DNA from: Bacteroidaceae bacterium
GTDB lineage: Bacteria > Bacteroidota > Bacteroidia > Bacteroidales > Bacteroidaceae
Direction: 5' to 3'
Assembly (NCBI GenBank): GCA_017547585.1
Contig: JAFYPH010000054.1
Coordinates: 1-56,219, forward strand
DNA: 56,219 nt
Shown here: positions 46,750 to 55,943 of the stretch, one piece after another
Position numbering within the stretch: the stretch's first letter is position 1
Layout of the letters: each line of letters starts with the position of its first letter
Made by a program: the position numbers and the translations under genes
Notes under the pieces: model-generated
Told to the model about the DNA's origin: nothing
Databases searched by the model: none
The model's input: the letters and a program-made list of their open reading frames with translations, nothing else

Positions 46750-47649
46750 TCACGAACAGAAGGCAATCTCAACGCCTTCTGTTTCTATTTTCAGGCAGGC
46801 GGTCGCCCCCTCGATTATAGGGTAGCACTCCTCGCCGTGTCCCGCGGGAAAACCGAAGCATACGGGGTAGTCGTACTCCTGGACCATGCGGCGGATAACG
46901 TCGTAGGCGCTACCGCCAAAAGCAGCATTCTCGCGGCACCCCTCGAAATTTCCAACGATGAGGCCTTTCAGCGAGCCGAGCACTCCCGAAAACTTCAGCG
47001 TGTAGAGTATGCGCTCTATTTTGTAGAGCGGCTCGTTAATATCTTCGATGAAAAGAATATTTCCGCTTTTTAGAATATCATAAGGGGTGTTTATAAGTGA
47101 CGCAAGCACCGAGAGATTGCCGCCGACGATGGTGCCCGTAGCCTCTCCCGTGCGGTTAAGCGGGTGCGCGGGGGTAGAGTAGTGGGGCAACCACCCGAAG
47201 AGTGTCTCGCGCAGAAATTCCGAACTTTTGCTCTCGCCCTTTTCGGCCAGATGGCGGCACTGCACCGCGTGCAGGCCCATCACTCCGCCGCTTGCCCATG
47301 CGGCCAGCAGCGCCGAGCAGTCGCTCATTCCTATCAGCCATTTGGGGTTGCGGGCAATCTCTTCGCCGATGCGTGGCAGCAGATGCACGCATCCGTAACC
47401 GCCGTAGCTGCAAAGAATGGCCTTTATGCTCTCGTCGCGTAACATTGCGATAATGTCCGCCGCACGCTCCTCTGCGCTTCCGGCAAAATATCCGTCGCGC
47501 GTCGTCGCGTGGGGAGCAACAACCACTTCGAGCCCCCATGCTTCGAGCCTCTTTGCGGCCGCGTCCACTATCTGCGGCTCTTGCAGGGCTGCGGCCGGCG
47601 AAACTATCGCCACCCTGTCGCCCGCTCGCAAAGGTTGCGGCCTAATCAT
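46750..47649 (-). CDS. LD-carboxypeptidase (S66 family)
   Basis: The 299-residue enzyme removes the terminal D-Ala from tetrapeptides during murein recycling. The nucleophile serine is in GMSDCSALLA (usually GYSDIT), and the Glu and His of the triad lie near GGNLSVLASL and FPAGHGEE. YGGYGCVHLLPRI is the family's substrate loop. It overlaps the U32 gene by 8 bases, so the two are cotranscribed. Confidence 0.87.
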   Translation of the reverse strand: MIRPQPLRAGDRVAIVSPAAALQEPQIVDAAAKRLEAWGLEVVVAPHATTRDGYFAGSAEERAADIIAMLRDESIKAILCSYGGYGCVHLLPRIGEEIARNPKWLIGMSDCSALLAAWASGGVMGLHAVQCRHLAEKGESKSSEFLRETLFGWLPHYSTPAHPLNRTGEATGTIVGGNLSVLASLINTPYDILKSGNILFIEDINEPLYKIERILYTLKFSGVLGSLKGLIVGNFEGCRENAAFGGSAYDVIRRMVQEYDYPVCFGFPAGHGEECYPIIEGATACLKIETEGVEIAFCS

Positions 47650-48910
47650 TGCACGAGCAATTATCGTTGGCAGTGCTTACAACTTTATAGAGTTTGTCGT
47701 TGGGGCGCACCTTTACAGGCACTTTGAACGATACGTACGAGCCTTTGGGAACAATATCCACTGCACCCAGGTCCACGCGCGCCTCTTCGAGCGTAAGATA
47801 GATTGCTCCGGTGGTGGGGCCTGTAATCAGCAGCTTGTCGCCCACCTGCATCTCTCCGGCCTCGATGAGAAACTCGCCGACACCCAATTTCGAGAAATAT
47901 TTTATTCCTTTTCCAATGTACACCTTGCGCTCGGTAGCCTGTGAGCCATATTTGTCGCTCCACTCGCCCAGCTTCTGCCCCAAATAGTAGCCGTCCCAGA
48001 ATCCGCGGTTGAAGACCGTTGCCAGACGCTCGTCCCACGCAGCCTTCTTCTCCTCGGTGAACGTGCCCTCCATGCAGGCGTTCAGCGCCTCTTTGTAGCA
48101 GCTTACTACGGTGCTCACATACTCGGCACTGCGCGCGCGGCCCTCAATCTTGAACACCCTCACTCCGGCCTTTATCATTCTATCCATGAAACGGATAGTC
48201 TTCAGGTCTTTGGGCGACATTATATATTTGTTGTCAACCTCGAGCTCAATGTCACTCTCGCGGTCCTTCACAATGTAGCCTCTGCGGCACACCTGCATGC
48301 ACTGTCCGCGGTTGGCGCTGCGTCCCAGCTGGTGCAGCGATAGGTAACATTTGCCCGACACGGCCATGCACAGCGCGCCATGGCAGAACATTTCTATGCG
48401 TATAAGCTCGCCTTTGGGGCCGCAGATATTCTCCTCGACAATCACGCGGTGAATCTCCTCAACCTGCTCCATGTTAAGCTCACGCGCAAGCACCACTACG
48501 TCTGCAAATTTTGCGTAGAATTTCAGTGCCTCGCTGTTGCTTATGTTCAACTGTGTCGACAGATGCACCTCCATCCCTATTTCGTTGCAATATTGCAGCA
48601 CAGCAATGTCCGACGCAATGACGGCCGAGATTCCCGACTCCTTCGCCGCGTCCACAATCTTGTGCATCAACAAAATATCCTCTTCGTAGATGATGGTGTT
48701 TACCGTCAGATAGCTCTTTACGCCACGCTCGTCGCAAATTTTTGCAATCTCGCGCAGGTCGTTTATTGTAAATGCACTCGCCGAGTGGGCACGCATGTTA
48801 AGATGCTCGATGCCGAAATATATAGAGTCGGCACCAGCCTGAAGAGCAGCAGTGAGAGACTCGCGAGAGCCTACAGGTGCCATAATTTCGAATCCTTTAT
48901 AGTCGTTCAT
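47642..48910 (-). CDS. U32 family protein, probable tRNA 5-hydroxyuridine enzyme (TrhP-like)
   Basis: The 422-residue protein has the U32 signature EMFCHGALCMAVSGKCYLS and Cys residues in GQCMQVCRRGY, four cysteines expected to bind an Fe-S cluster. KIEGRARSAEYV is the conserved C-terminal motif. TrhP/YegQ relatives hydroxylate U34 of tRNA; older names are peptidase or collagenase. The start at ATG 48910 is chosen over 48940 because it begins the TIM barrel. It has a -7 box just upstream on the minus strand. Confidence 0.85.
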   Translation of the reverse strand: MNDYKGFEIMAPVGSRESLTAALQAGADSIYFGIEHLNMRAHSASAFTINDLREIAKICDERGVKSYLTVNTIIYEEDILLMHKIVDAAKESGISAVIASDIAVLQYCNEIGMEVHLSTQLNISNSEALKFYAKFADVVVLARELNMEQVEEIHRVIVEENICGPKGELIRIEMFCHGALCMAVSGKCYLSLHQLGRSANRGQCMQVCRRGYIVKDRESDIELEVDNKYIMSPKDLKTIRFMDRMIKAGVRVFKIEGRARSAEYVSTVVSCYKEALNACMEGTFTEEKKAAWDERLATVFNRGFWDGYYLGQKLGEWSDKYGSQATERKVYIGKGIKYFSKLGVGEFLIEAGEMQVGDKLLITGPTTGAIYLTLEEARVDLGAVDIVPKGSYVSFKVPVKVRPNDKLYKVVSTANDNCSCND

Positions 48911-48937
48911 ACAGTTACTGTTTGCAATATTATAATG

Positions 48938-48945
48938 CAAAGATA
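48938..48945 (-). promoter_or_regulatory. -7 promoter box of the U32/LD-carboxypeptidase unit
   Basis: On the minus strand TATCTTTG lies 28 bases before the ATG at 48910. Confidence 0.6.
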
Positions 48946-48960
48946 CAATAAAGAAGCGAA

Positions 48961-49298
48961 AGTGAGTGCGAAACGGGGAAAGAATGTTGTCTGTTAGCGA
49001 TTTACCGGTATTTGCCGAGATGTTGCAGTGCCATCAAATGCCAATGAAAAGCCAGGAAATGACAAAGTTTCGTTACTATCCCGTTACTTTTATTCTTGAT
49101 TTCAATAGGTTTATTCGATTGCCTTAACAGATTGAAAAACAATATCTGTGTGACGATTTAGAATGCAAATATAGGGAAGTTTCTCATATCTTCGTTCTTG
49201 TTTCGCTTCGGTTGATTCTTTTGCACCGATACGCTGTGTTCTGCTTACCGTCACTCAACTCTGCCATAAATAATTTTGCAAACAAAAAAAGTTGAGTT
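48961..49298. other. Junction between chromosome and integrated element
   Basis: There is no gene in 338 bases. Composition and codon style change across this stretch from chromosomal to element-like. The attachment-site end should be here because the recombinase gene begins just inside. No duplicated core could be found, since the other end of the element lies beyond the window. Confidence 0.5.
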
Positions 49299-50535
49299 AT
49301 GAGCAGAAGCACTTTAAGAGTATTATTCTATCTCAAGCGCAATGCCCCGAAGAAGAACGGGCTTGTGCTTGTGATGTGCCGTATCACCGTAAACGGCAAG
49401 ATTTCCCAATTCAGTTGCAAACTGGATGTAGAGGAAAAGTTATGGAATGTCAATTTCGGCAGAATGTCGGGAAGAAGCGTTGTTACACAGGAAGCTAACC
49501 GAATGTTGGATAAAATCCGAGTCGGCATCAACAAGGCTTATCAGGAAATTATTGATAGGGATGGTTATGTATCAGCCGAAAAAGTCAGAAACGCATTCTT
49601 GGGTATGGGACAGAACCATAAGACCTTGCTTGCCGTATTCCGGCGGCATAATGAGGATTATGCCAAGCAAGTGAGCAAGATGAAAAGCCAACGCAGTTAT
49701 TGGAAATATTGCACCGTTTATAATCATTTGGAAGAATTCATCAAACATCGCTACAAGGTAAGTGATATTGCCTTGCGTGAATTATCTCCGGTATTCATCA
49801 CCGACTTCGAGTTGTTCCTCCGTACCGAGAAGAATCATTGTACCAACACCGTATGGTCGTATATGATGCCGTTCCGCAGTATCATATATACAGCCATCAA
49901 CAACGGCTGGTTACAAACGCGACCCGTTTTATGCTTATCGTATTACAAAGGAAGAGACCAAAAGAGGATTTCTGACCAAAGAAGAAATCACAATGCTAAT
50001 CAATGGCACTTTCAAGAAGAAAAGTTACGAGCAGATTAGAGACCTCTTTATTTTCTGTTGTTTCAGCGGATTGAGTTGGAGGGATATGTATAATCTCACC
50101 ACCGACAATTTGCAGACATCGTTCGATGGGCACTTATGGATTAAGACCAACCGACAGAAGACGGGAACGGAAACAAATATCAGATTGCTTGATACCGCCA
50201 AACGTATCATCGAGAAGTACAGCGGAATGACAGAGGGTAATAAACTATTGCCTGTACCCTGCTATGCCAATTGCCGACATGGAATAAAAGCAGTAGCCAA
50301 ATTATGTGGAATCAACAAGAACGTCTGCTGGCATCAAAGCAGACATAGCTATGCAACAACCATTTACTTATCCAATGGAGTACCCATTGAAACACTTTCA
50401 AAGTTGATGGGGCATACAAGCATACGTAGCACTCAAATTTATGCAAAGATTACAGCCGAGAAGGTAGGCAACGACCTCGAGAACCTATCCAAGCAAATAG
50501 AATCGATGGAGAGTTTCATTTGCAATGCCATTTAA
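49299..50535 (+). pseudogene. Bacteroides-type tyrosine recombinase, frameshifted
   Basis: Two overlapping frames join into one integrase of about 411 residues if one base near 49917-49922 is removed. Frame 1 runs from ATG 49299 and is normal up to AINNGWLQT. Then the other frame continues with DPFYAYRITKEETKRGFL, the expected core sequence. The first part has the N-terminal SAM-like and core-binding domains; the second has the catalytic domain with FSGLSW, HQSRHSYAT, MGHTSIRSTQIYAKI (His-x2-Arg, His, Tyr). The arginine I position is Ser, as known for IntDOT. Unless this is a sequencing error, the recombinase is inactive. A DNA relic of an ICE or integrated island is likely. Confidence 0.85.
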
Positions 50536-50569
50536 CAACTATTCAACAACCATTCAAAACATAACTACA

Positions 50570-50938
50570 ATGAAAACAGAAAGAAATATCATAACAATTG
50601 ATGAATACGGACAAATCCATTTCCCGAGTACAACGAACAATGACATTTGGATGAGCACAAACGAACTGATAAACCTGTTCGGTATCATATCTCCGACTTT
50701 GAGAGCCAATATCACAACCATATACAAAAGCGATGCCCTTAACGAACACGATGTGCAAAAGAGTATCAAATTATCCAATGGAATAAGCATAGATGTTTAT
50801 GCGCTCCCGATGATTGTCGCTCTATCCTTTCGACTGAATACAATGGGAGCATACAGGGTAAGAGAGTGTGTAATGAACAAACTCACAACCAATCCAAAAA
50901 ACAGTATATTGTTTTTTAACGTGCGTATGCACGAATAG
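50570..50938 (+). CDS. Small RhuM-like protein next to the recombinase
   Basis: The 122-residue protein has a winged-helix-like N-terminus (WMSTNELINLFGI followed by RANITTIYKSD) and DVQKSIKLSNGISIDVYALPMIVALSFRLNT, which resembles the RhuM family first named from Salmonella. Such small proteins sit beside integrases in many Bacteroides elements. Function is unknown; DNA binding is possible. I prefer the ATG at 50570 over 50525, which overlaps the recombinase end. Confidence 0.6.
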   Translation: MKTERNIITIDEYGQIHFPSTTNNDIWMSTNELINLFGIISPTLRANITTIYKSDALNEHDVQKSIKLSNGISIDVYALPMIVALSFRLNTMGAYRVRECVMNKLTTNPKNSILFFNVRMHE

Positions 50939-50950
50939 GAATTTTGGACT

Positions 50951-51122
50951 TGTGTTCTTAGAACACAGCAAGGTATGTTTTCAGCCGCTCCAAATGAATT
51001 GAGCCGCTTCAAACTTGATGTTCGCCGGAACATGGCAAGGTATGTTTTGAGTAACTCAAAACCTTTCGGGTTACTCCCGAAAACCTTGCCGCATTCCGCG
51101 AATATCTTCCTCCGAAGTCGGA
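50951..51122. repeat. Array of short palindromes and direct repeats
   Basis: Perfect dyads follow one another: 50951-50967 (TGTGTTCT-T-AGAACACA), 51018-51033 (ATGTTC-GCCG-GAACAT), 51044-51062 (GTTTTGAGT-A-ACTCAAAAC), 51064-51082 (TTTCGGG-TTACT-CCCGAAA), 51093-51103 and 51111-51122. GCAAGGTATGTTTT occurs twice (50968-50981 and 51035-51048), and AGCCGCTYCAAA occurs twice. No gene is present. It may be a repeat family, a terminator cluster or a regulatory RNA region. Confidence 0.6.
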
Positions 51123-51181
51123 AGAATTAGTAAGTTGGAAATTATTCTTGGCTATTATTCTTTTATTCACGATAAAATAAA

Positions 51182-51189
51182 TACATTTG
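51182..51189 (+). promoter_or_regulatory. -7 promoter box of the type III R-M operon
   Basis: TACATTTG fits TAnnTTTG and lies 22 bases before the ATG of the XRE gene. Confidence 0.5.
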
Positions 51190-51211
51190 CGTTAAATTCA
51201 ATAGATTGATT

Positions 51212-51427
51212 ATGATGGAGGATATAAATCGTCTTAAAATAGTGCTTGTAGAAAAGAAACGTACAGGCAAATGGTTGGCAGAACAATTGGGTAAAAATCC
51301 GTCAACTGTATCTAAATGGTGCTCCAATGTGGCACAACCTGATTTAGCAACACTTGTGAAAATTGCAACATTGTTAGAGGTTGATGTACAACAACTTATT
51401 TTATTGCCAAATAATAAACAATATTAA
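51212..51427 (+). CDS. XRE-type helix-turn-helix regulator (R-M controller candidate)
   Basis: The 71-residue protein is a single HTH_3/Cro-CI domain with LAEQLGKNPSTVSKWCSN (helices 2-3) and QPDLATLVKIATLLEVDVQQLI. Nothing else is encoded. It is 17 bases before mod on the same strand and may act as a controller protein for the methylase and nuclease. A TTG at 51206 exists but ATG 51212 is preferred. The operator is not visible. Confidence 0.8.
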   Translation: MMEDINRLKIVLVEKKRTGKWLAEQLGKNPSTVSKWCSNVAQPDLATLVKIATLLEVDVQQLILLPNNKQY

Positions 51428-51444
51428 ATACCGAATAAATTATA

Positions 51445-53100
51445 ATGAAAAATAAATACGAAACTTTTTCAAGAGAACAACTTATTGACAAAATCTTGAA
51501 ATTAGAGAAAGAAAGATACGGACTTGTATGGGAAGACAAAGAAGAGGAGGTTGCAAAACAATGTGACTCGGAATTGCCTTTGCTTAAAGAAGATTGCACT
51601 AAGGAAATCATTTGCGATTCAACTTTACCTTATAACATTATTATAGAGGGAGACAATTATCATTCTCTATATGCTCTAAGTTTTACACATCCCAAAAGCA
51701 TTGATGTAATCTATATCGACCCTCCATATAACACTGGGAAAAAGAAAGAATGGAAGTACAACGACAGTTGGGTTGATGAAAATGACAAATATCGTCATAG
51801 CAAGTGGCTATCTTTTATGAGTAAAAGATTACGACTTGCAAAAAATCTATTAAAAAATTCAGGGATTATTTTTATCTCTATAGATAATAACGAAGTTGCA
51901 CAACTAAAACTTTTATGTGATTCCATCTTTGGTTATAAGAATTTTTGTGGACAAATTATTTGGAGGAAGAAATCTGGAGGTGGACAAACTGACGATTTTT
52001 TTGTAACAGAGCATGAATATATTTTATGCTATAGAAGAACATCAGCTTTTGTATGGGTGGATGAGACAATCCCAATTTCATCAAAAGGATACAAATCTGA
52101 AGATAATAAAGGAAAATACAGATTAGTGAAATTAGCAAAATGGGGGTCTGCCGCTAAACGTGAAGATAGGCCAACTATGTATTTCTCATTAACATCACCT
52201 GATAAAAAAAAGATTTATCCTATTGCGCCTGATGGAACTCCTGGCCGATGGAGAGTTGGAAAAAAGAAAATGAAATCCCTTATAGATGATGAACTTATTG
52301 AATGGGTGGAAGATAATAATGGGATTTGGACTCCATATGAGAAAGTATATTATGATGGTGACGATGTCAAAACTCTAAAAAATAGGAGTATATATTATTC
52401 TGTCGCAGAAACTGGAGATGCCACGCGATTACTTACTAAAATTTTTGGCAAGAAAGATGTCTTTGAAAATCCGAAACCAATAGAATTAATAAAAGAACTT
52501 CTATCACACAGCCAAAACGCCATTGTCTTGGATTTCTTTGCAGGTAGTGCTTCTACTGGTCATGCTGTATTAGATATGAATAAAGAGGACGGGGGTAATA
52601 GAAGATTTATTTTATGTACAAATAACGAAAATAATATTTGCACAGAAGTTACTTATCCTAGAATAGAAAAGGTAATAAAAGGTTATTCCAATATTAAGGG
52701 AATACCTGCAAACTTGAAATACTACACGCAAACATTTGTTCCTGTTGTAACTTCCGACAATGACAAACGTGAATTAGTAAATCGCAGTACGGAAATGCTA
52801 TGCATTGCAGAAAATTGCTTTGAGCTTGTTAGGGAAAGGGATAATCATAGTGATTTCTCTATTTTCAAAAATGCAAAGAAACAAATGGCAATCATATATG
52901 ATGAGGATAGCATTTGTGAATGCATAAACTATTTGAATGAACATAAGTCAGAACTGAATACTATCATTTATGTTTTCAGTTATGACCATACTTATGACTC
53001 GGAAGAGTTTAAAGAACTAACTATAAACTTCTCTGTGAAGCCAATACCAGAGGCTATAATTAACGTATATCGTAAAATATCAAAAATGAAGAAAAAATGA
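51445..53100 (+). CDS. mod: Type III restriction-modification methyltransferase (Mod)
   Basis: The 551-residue adenine-N6 methylase of the beta class has DPPY at 92-95 (IDPPYNTGKKKEW) before the SAM motif DFFAGSASTG at 363-372. The region between (about 140-340) is the target-recognition part and would set the methylated sequence. KPIELIKELLSHSQ is a conserved flank of the SAM motif. Codon use is AT-rich unlike the chromosome, a sign of transfer. It overlaps res by 4 bases (ATGA), so both are made together. The target sequence cannot be predicted. Confidence 0.93.
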   Translation: MKNKYETFSREQLIDKILKLEKERYGLVWEDKEEEVAKQCDSELPLLKEDCTKEIICDSTLPYNIIIEGDNYHSLYALSFTHPKSIDVIYIDPPYNTGKKKEWKYNDSWVDENDKYRHSKWLSFMSKRLRLAKNLLKNSGIIFISIDNNEVAQLKLLCDSIFGYKNFCGQIIWRKKSGGGQTDDFFVTEHEYILCYRRTSAFVWVDETIPISSKGYKSEDNKGKYRLVKLAKWGSAAKREDRPTMYFSLTSPDKKKIYPIAPDGTPGRWRVGKKKMKSLIDDELIEWVEDNNGIWTPYEKVYYDGDDVKTLKNRSIYYSVAETGDATRLLTKIFGKKDVFENPKPIELIKELLSHSQNAIVLDFFAGSASTGHAVLDMNKEDGGNRRFILCTNNENNICTEVTYPRIEKVIKGYSNIKGIPANLKYYTQTFVPVVTSDNDKRELVNRSTEMLCIAENCFELVRERDNHSDFSIFKNAKKQMAIIYDEDSICECINYLNEHKSELNTIIYVFSYDHTYDSEEFKELTINFSVKPIPEAIINVYRKISKMKKK

Positions 53101-55943
53101 AAGAAATAAAATACCAAATAAAGTATATCAACAAACTTGCTAATACAGCAAAGGAATTATTGACGGATGGATACCGTGATAGTGGCTCTATCATATTTAA
53201 AGCTCCAACAGGATCTGGTAAAACATATATGGTTTCGCAAGCTCTGACGCAGATGGTGAAAGATAATCCAAAAATTGATTTCGCTTTTATATGGATTTCT
53301 GTAAACAATCTACATGAACAGAGTTTAAATAGCTTATCTAGATATTTTGAAGATGAGCAATTATTGGATTGTATAACAAACACGGACTTAAATAATAACA
53401 CAATAGAACAAAACCAGATAATGTTTATCAACTGGGAGAGTATCAATAAAGAGAACTCTTTATTCCGTGTTGATAATGAACAAAATTGGAATCTGCAATC
53501 AGTTGTAGAAAACACAAAAGATATTGGGAATACAATTGTATTACTGATTGATGAGAGCCATAGAAATGCTAGTACAGACAAGTCAAAAGAATTAATAGAC
53601 ATTATTAATCCAAGACTTATTATTGAAATTACTGCAACACCCAAAAAATCTTCTGGAACTTTGATAGATATTCCTTTGAAAGAAGTTATTGACGAAGGTA
53701 TGATAAAAAAGGAGGTGCGAATTAATGACGAAAAACCTTCTTCGATTAAAAGTAATGAGGATATTCTAAGAATGGCGTTGCGAAAGCGCATTCAACTTTC
53801 TACAGCATATAAGAGTCTTGGTAAAAACATCAATCCATTAATGCTTATTCAAATTCCGAATAAAAAAGTCAATGATATTATTAACCCAGAAGACGAAATT
53901 ATCGAGTTTTTGAGCAAGGAAGGACTAACTATACAAAACGGGAAAGTAGCATTGTGGCTTTCAGAAGATCATAGAAACAAAGAAGAGGTGGAAGTAAATG
54001 ATTGTCCCGTTGAAGTGCTCATATTTAAAGAAGCAATAGCTCTCGGTTGGGATTGCCCAAGAGCAAGTATATTATTCCTGCAACGTGAATGGAATAATGA
54101 AAGATACGAATTTAACATTCAGACATTAGGCAGAATTATGCGTATGCCTGAGCAGATGCATTACGGCGATAAGCCTGAATTAAACTATGGATATGTGTAT
54201 ACTGCATCAGACAATTTTACCATTGTTGAGGATTTAGCAAAAGACTATGTAAGTCAGCAACGATTAACTATTGACCATGAGATTTATAATTCTCGACCGA
54301 AATTGTTTAGTGAGCATATCCGTCGTAAGAGAGAATTAACAAGACTGTCTGGCGATTTCAAGACCGTTTTCAACCAAGCAGCACAAAACTATGGTTTGAA
54401 AAACAAAATTAATTGTGACGTAACACAGATAACAAAGACTATATTATTAGGGGCAACTGTAAATGAATTGGATAAAGGTGGAGAGCAAGATGTCCAATTC
54501 AAAGATAGAAAACAAATTACAAGAAGTAAAGCAGAAATTCAAAGCCTATATGATGGGTTCGTTCGCAGAATGGTAAACCCATATGAAATAGCTCGCTCTC
54601 AAAACATTTTAAAGACAGCTATTCGTAGTTGGTTTAAAGGAGAACTTTCTATTTATGATGACGATATCATTCAATTGATTGTTATGAGTTTTAGCCAAAA
54701 TAACAATTCTCATTTCAAGCAAGTCATAGAAGACGCAAAAGATTTATATAAAAATTTGCCAACAAAGAAAGACGAAATAACGAGAAATGACAATTGGGAA
54801 ATTCCTAATTCTGTAGATATTTTCTCAAATTGTGAAGAAATTCGTCCAAGTGCGAAATCGATTTTGAAGCAAGAAGACGCAGGATGCTTCATCGCTAAAA
54901 AAGACAAGAATGGGAAATCAGAATTATCTACCCCTGAAAGAACATTCATTACGCAACTGGAAAATTCTGATGACTATTTACAATGGTGGTATAAAAATGG
55001 TAAAAGTGAAAGCAAATATTTTTGTATTGCTTATCAAAAGGAAGATGGCTATTATTATGGCTTTTTTCCAGATTTTATTCTGAAGGCGAAGAAAGAAACA
55101 ATAATAGTAGAGATTAAAGATGACAAAGATTTTAAAGCTGAGAACTATTATAAATTAACAGCTGGTAAGAAATATATTGAACAAGTAAAGAGTGAAGAGA
55201 AGGTTCGTTTCTATATTCTCTCCCCAAACTGCTATGATGAGTTTTTCAATAAATTGAACGATATAGATTTGGATAATTTCGAATCTTTATACGAACATAA
55301 CTTGATGAAATTCATACAAAGTCAACAATTACAAATCAAGGATAAAATTAAAAATGATGAGAAACTAACCAAGGTGGAAGAAGAATACAAAGAATTATTT
55401 ACTGAGTATGAGAAATCTATTTCTGAATTGGGCGATGAAAAATTACAGAGAGAACTTTTGGAATTAGAATTAGAAGAGGCAAAAACAATTATTGAACAAT
55501 ATAAAACCAATATAGACGTACTTTCAAAGGTTTCTAAGCCCCAAACGCAAATTGTTGAGAAGATAACCCTTAATACTCCATTCAATATTTGTGTGTTAGG
55601 AGAAGTTTCTGATCAATCACAAATAAGATATGAACTAAATTCGTATTTCTCCAAAATTGGAATATCAACGACAGACTGGGATGTGGATTTCTTCAATAAT
55701 ACGAAATTGGAAAATGCCAATATCTACAAGTCTTTGCAAAAGGGACAGACTAAATATGATATTATTATAATAGGGCAGATATATCATCATTCTGGAAAAG
55801 GAAATCAAAAGGCAAATATTATTTCAGAATTGAATAGCGATAAATATGTACCGCATATAGTGTGTAGTTCTCCTAAAGATTTGTTAACACCGAACAGATT
55901 GATTGAAAAATTACACGAATATTTGAGGAACAATTATGTATGA
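53097..55943 (+). CDS. res: Type III restriction enzyme (Res) with extra C-terminal domains
   Basis: The 948-residue protein has helicase motifs APTGSGKT (36-43), LLIDESH (about 150), ITATPKK (about 180) and LGRIMRMPEQ (about 345). The nuclease motif FFPDFILKAKKETIIVEIK (about 658-678) is PD-(D/E)xK type. In most Res subunits the protein ends soon after. Here a coiled coil (about 750-820) and a 115-residue domain follow (TPFNICVLGEVSD... DIIIIGQIYHHSGKGN...), resembling a Rossmann-like DUF2325 fold. That extension is unusual. It cuts DNA with Mod. An ORF overlaps its last 8 bases. Confidence 0.88.
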   Translation: MKEIKYQIKYINKLANTAKELLTDGYRDSGSIIFKAPTGSGKTYMVSQALTQMVKDNPKIDFAFIWISVNNLHEQSLNSLSRYFEDEQLLDCITNTDLNNNTIEQNQIMFINWESINKENSLFRVDNEQNWNLQSVVENTKDIGNTIVLLIDESHRNASTDKSKELIDIINPRLIIEITATPKKSSGTLIDIPLKEVIDEGMIKKEVRINDEKPSSIKSNEDILRMALRKRIQLSTAYKSLGKNINPLMLIQIPNKKVNDIINPEDEIIEFLSKEGLTIQNGKVALWLSEDHRNKEEVEVNDCPVEVLIFKEAIALGWDCPRASILFLQREWNNERYEFNIQTLGRIMRMPEQMHYGDKPELNYGYVYTASDNFTIVEDLAKDYVSQQRLTIDHEIYNSRPKLFSEHIRRKRELTRLSGDFKTVFNQAAQNYGLKNKINCDVTQITKTILLGATVNELDKGGEQDVQFKDRKQITRSKAEIQSLYDGFVRRMVNPYEIARSQNILKTAIRSWFKGELSIYDDDIIQLIVMSFSQNNNSHFKQVIEDAKDLYKNLPTKKDEITRNDNWEIPNSVDIFSNCEEIRPSAKSILKQEDAGCFIAKKDKNGKSELSTPERTFITQLENSDDYLQWWYKNGKSESKYFCIAYQKEDGYYYGFFPDFILKAKKETIIVEIKDDKDFKAENYYKLTAGKKYIEQVKSEEKVRFYILSPNCYDEFFNKLNDIDLDNFESLYEHNLMKFIQSQQLQIKDKIKNDEKLTKVEEEYKELFTEYEKSISELGDEKLQRELLELELEEAKTIIEQYKTNIDVLSKVSKPQTQIVEKITLNTPFNICVLGEVSDQSQIRYELNSYFSKIGISTTDWDVDFFNNTKLENANIYKSLQKGQTKYDIIIIGQIYHHSGKGNQKANIISELNSDKYVPHIVCSSPKDLLTPNRLIEKLHEYLRNNYV

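Noticed and set aside
48911-49298. Attachment-site repeat for the element
   Set aside because: No core sequence could be shown twice in the window; the other junction lies outside, so no site is called.
50525-50569. Upstream start of the RhuM-like protein overlapping the recombinase
   Set aside because: The 15 additional residues are low in content and do not match relatives; ATG 50570 fits better.
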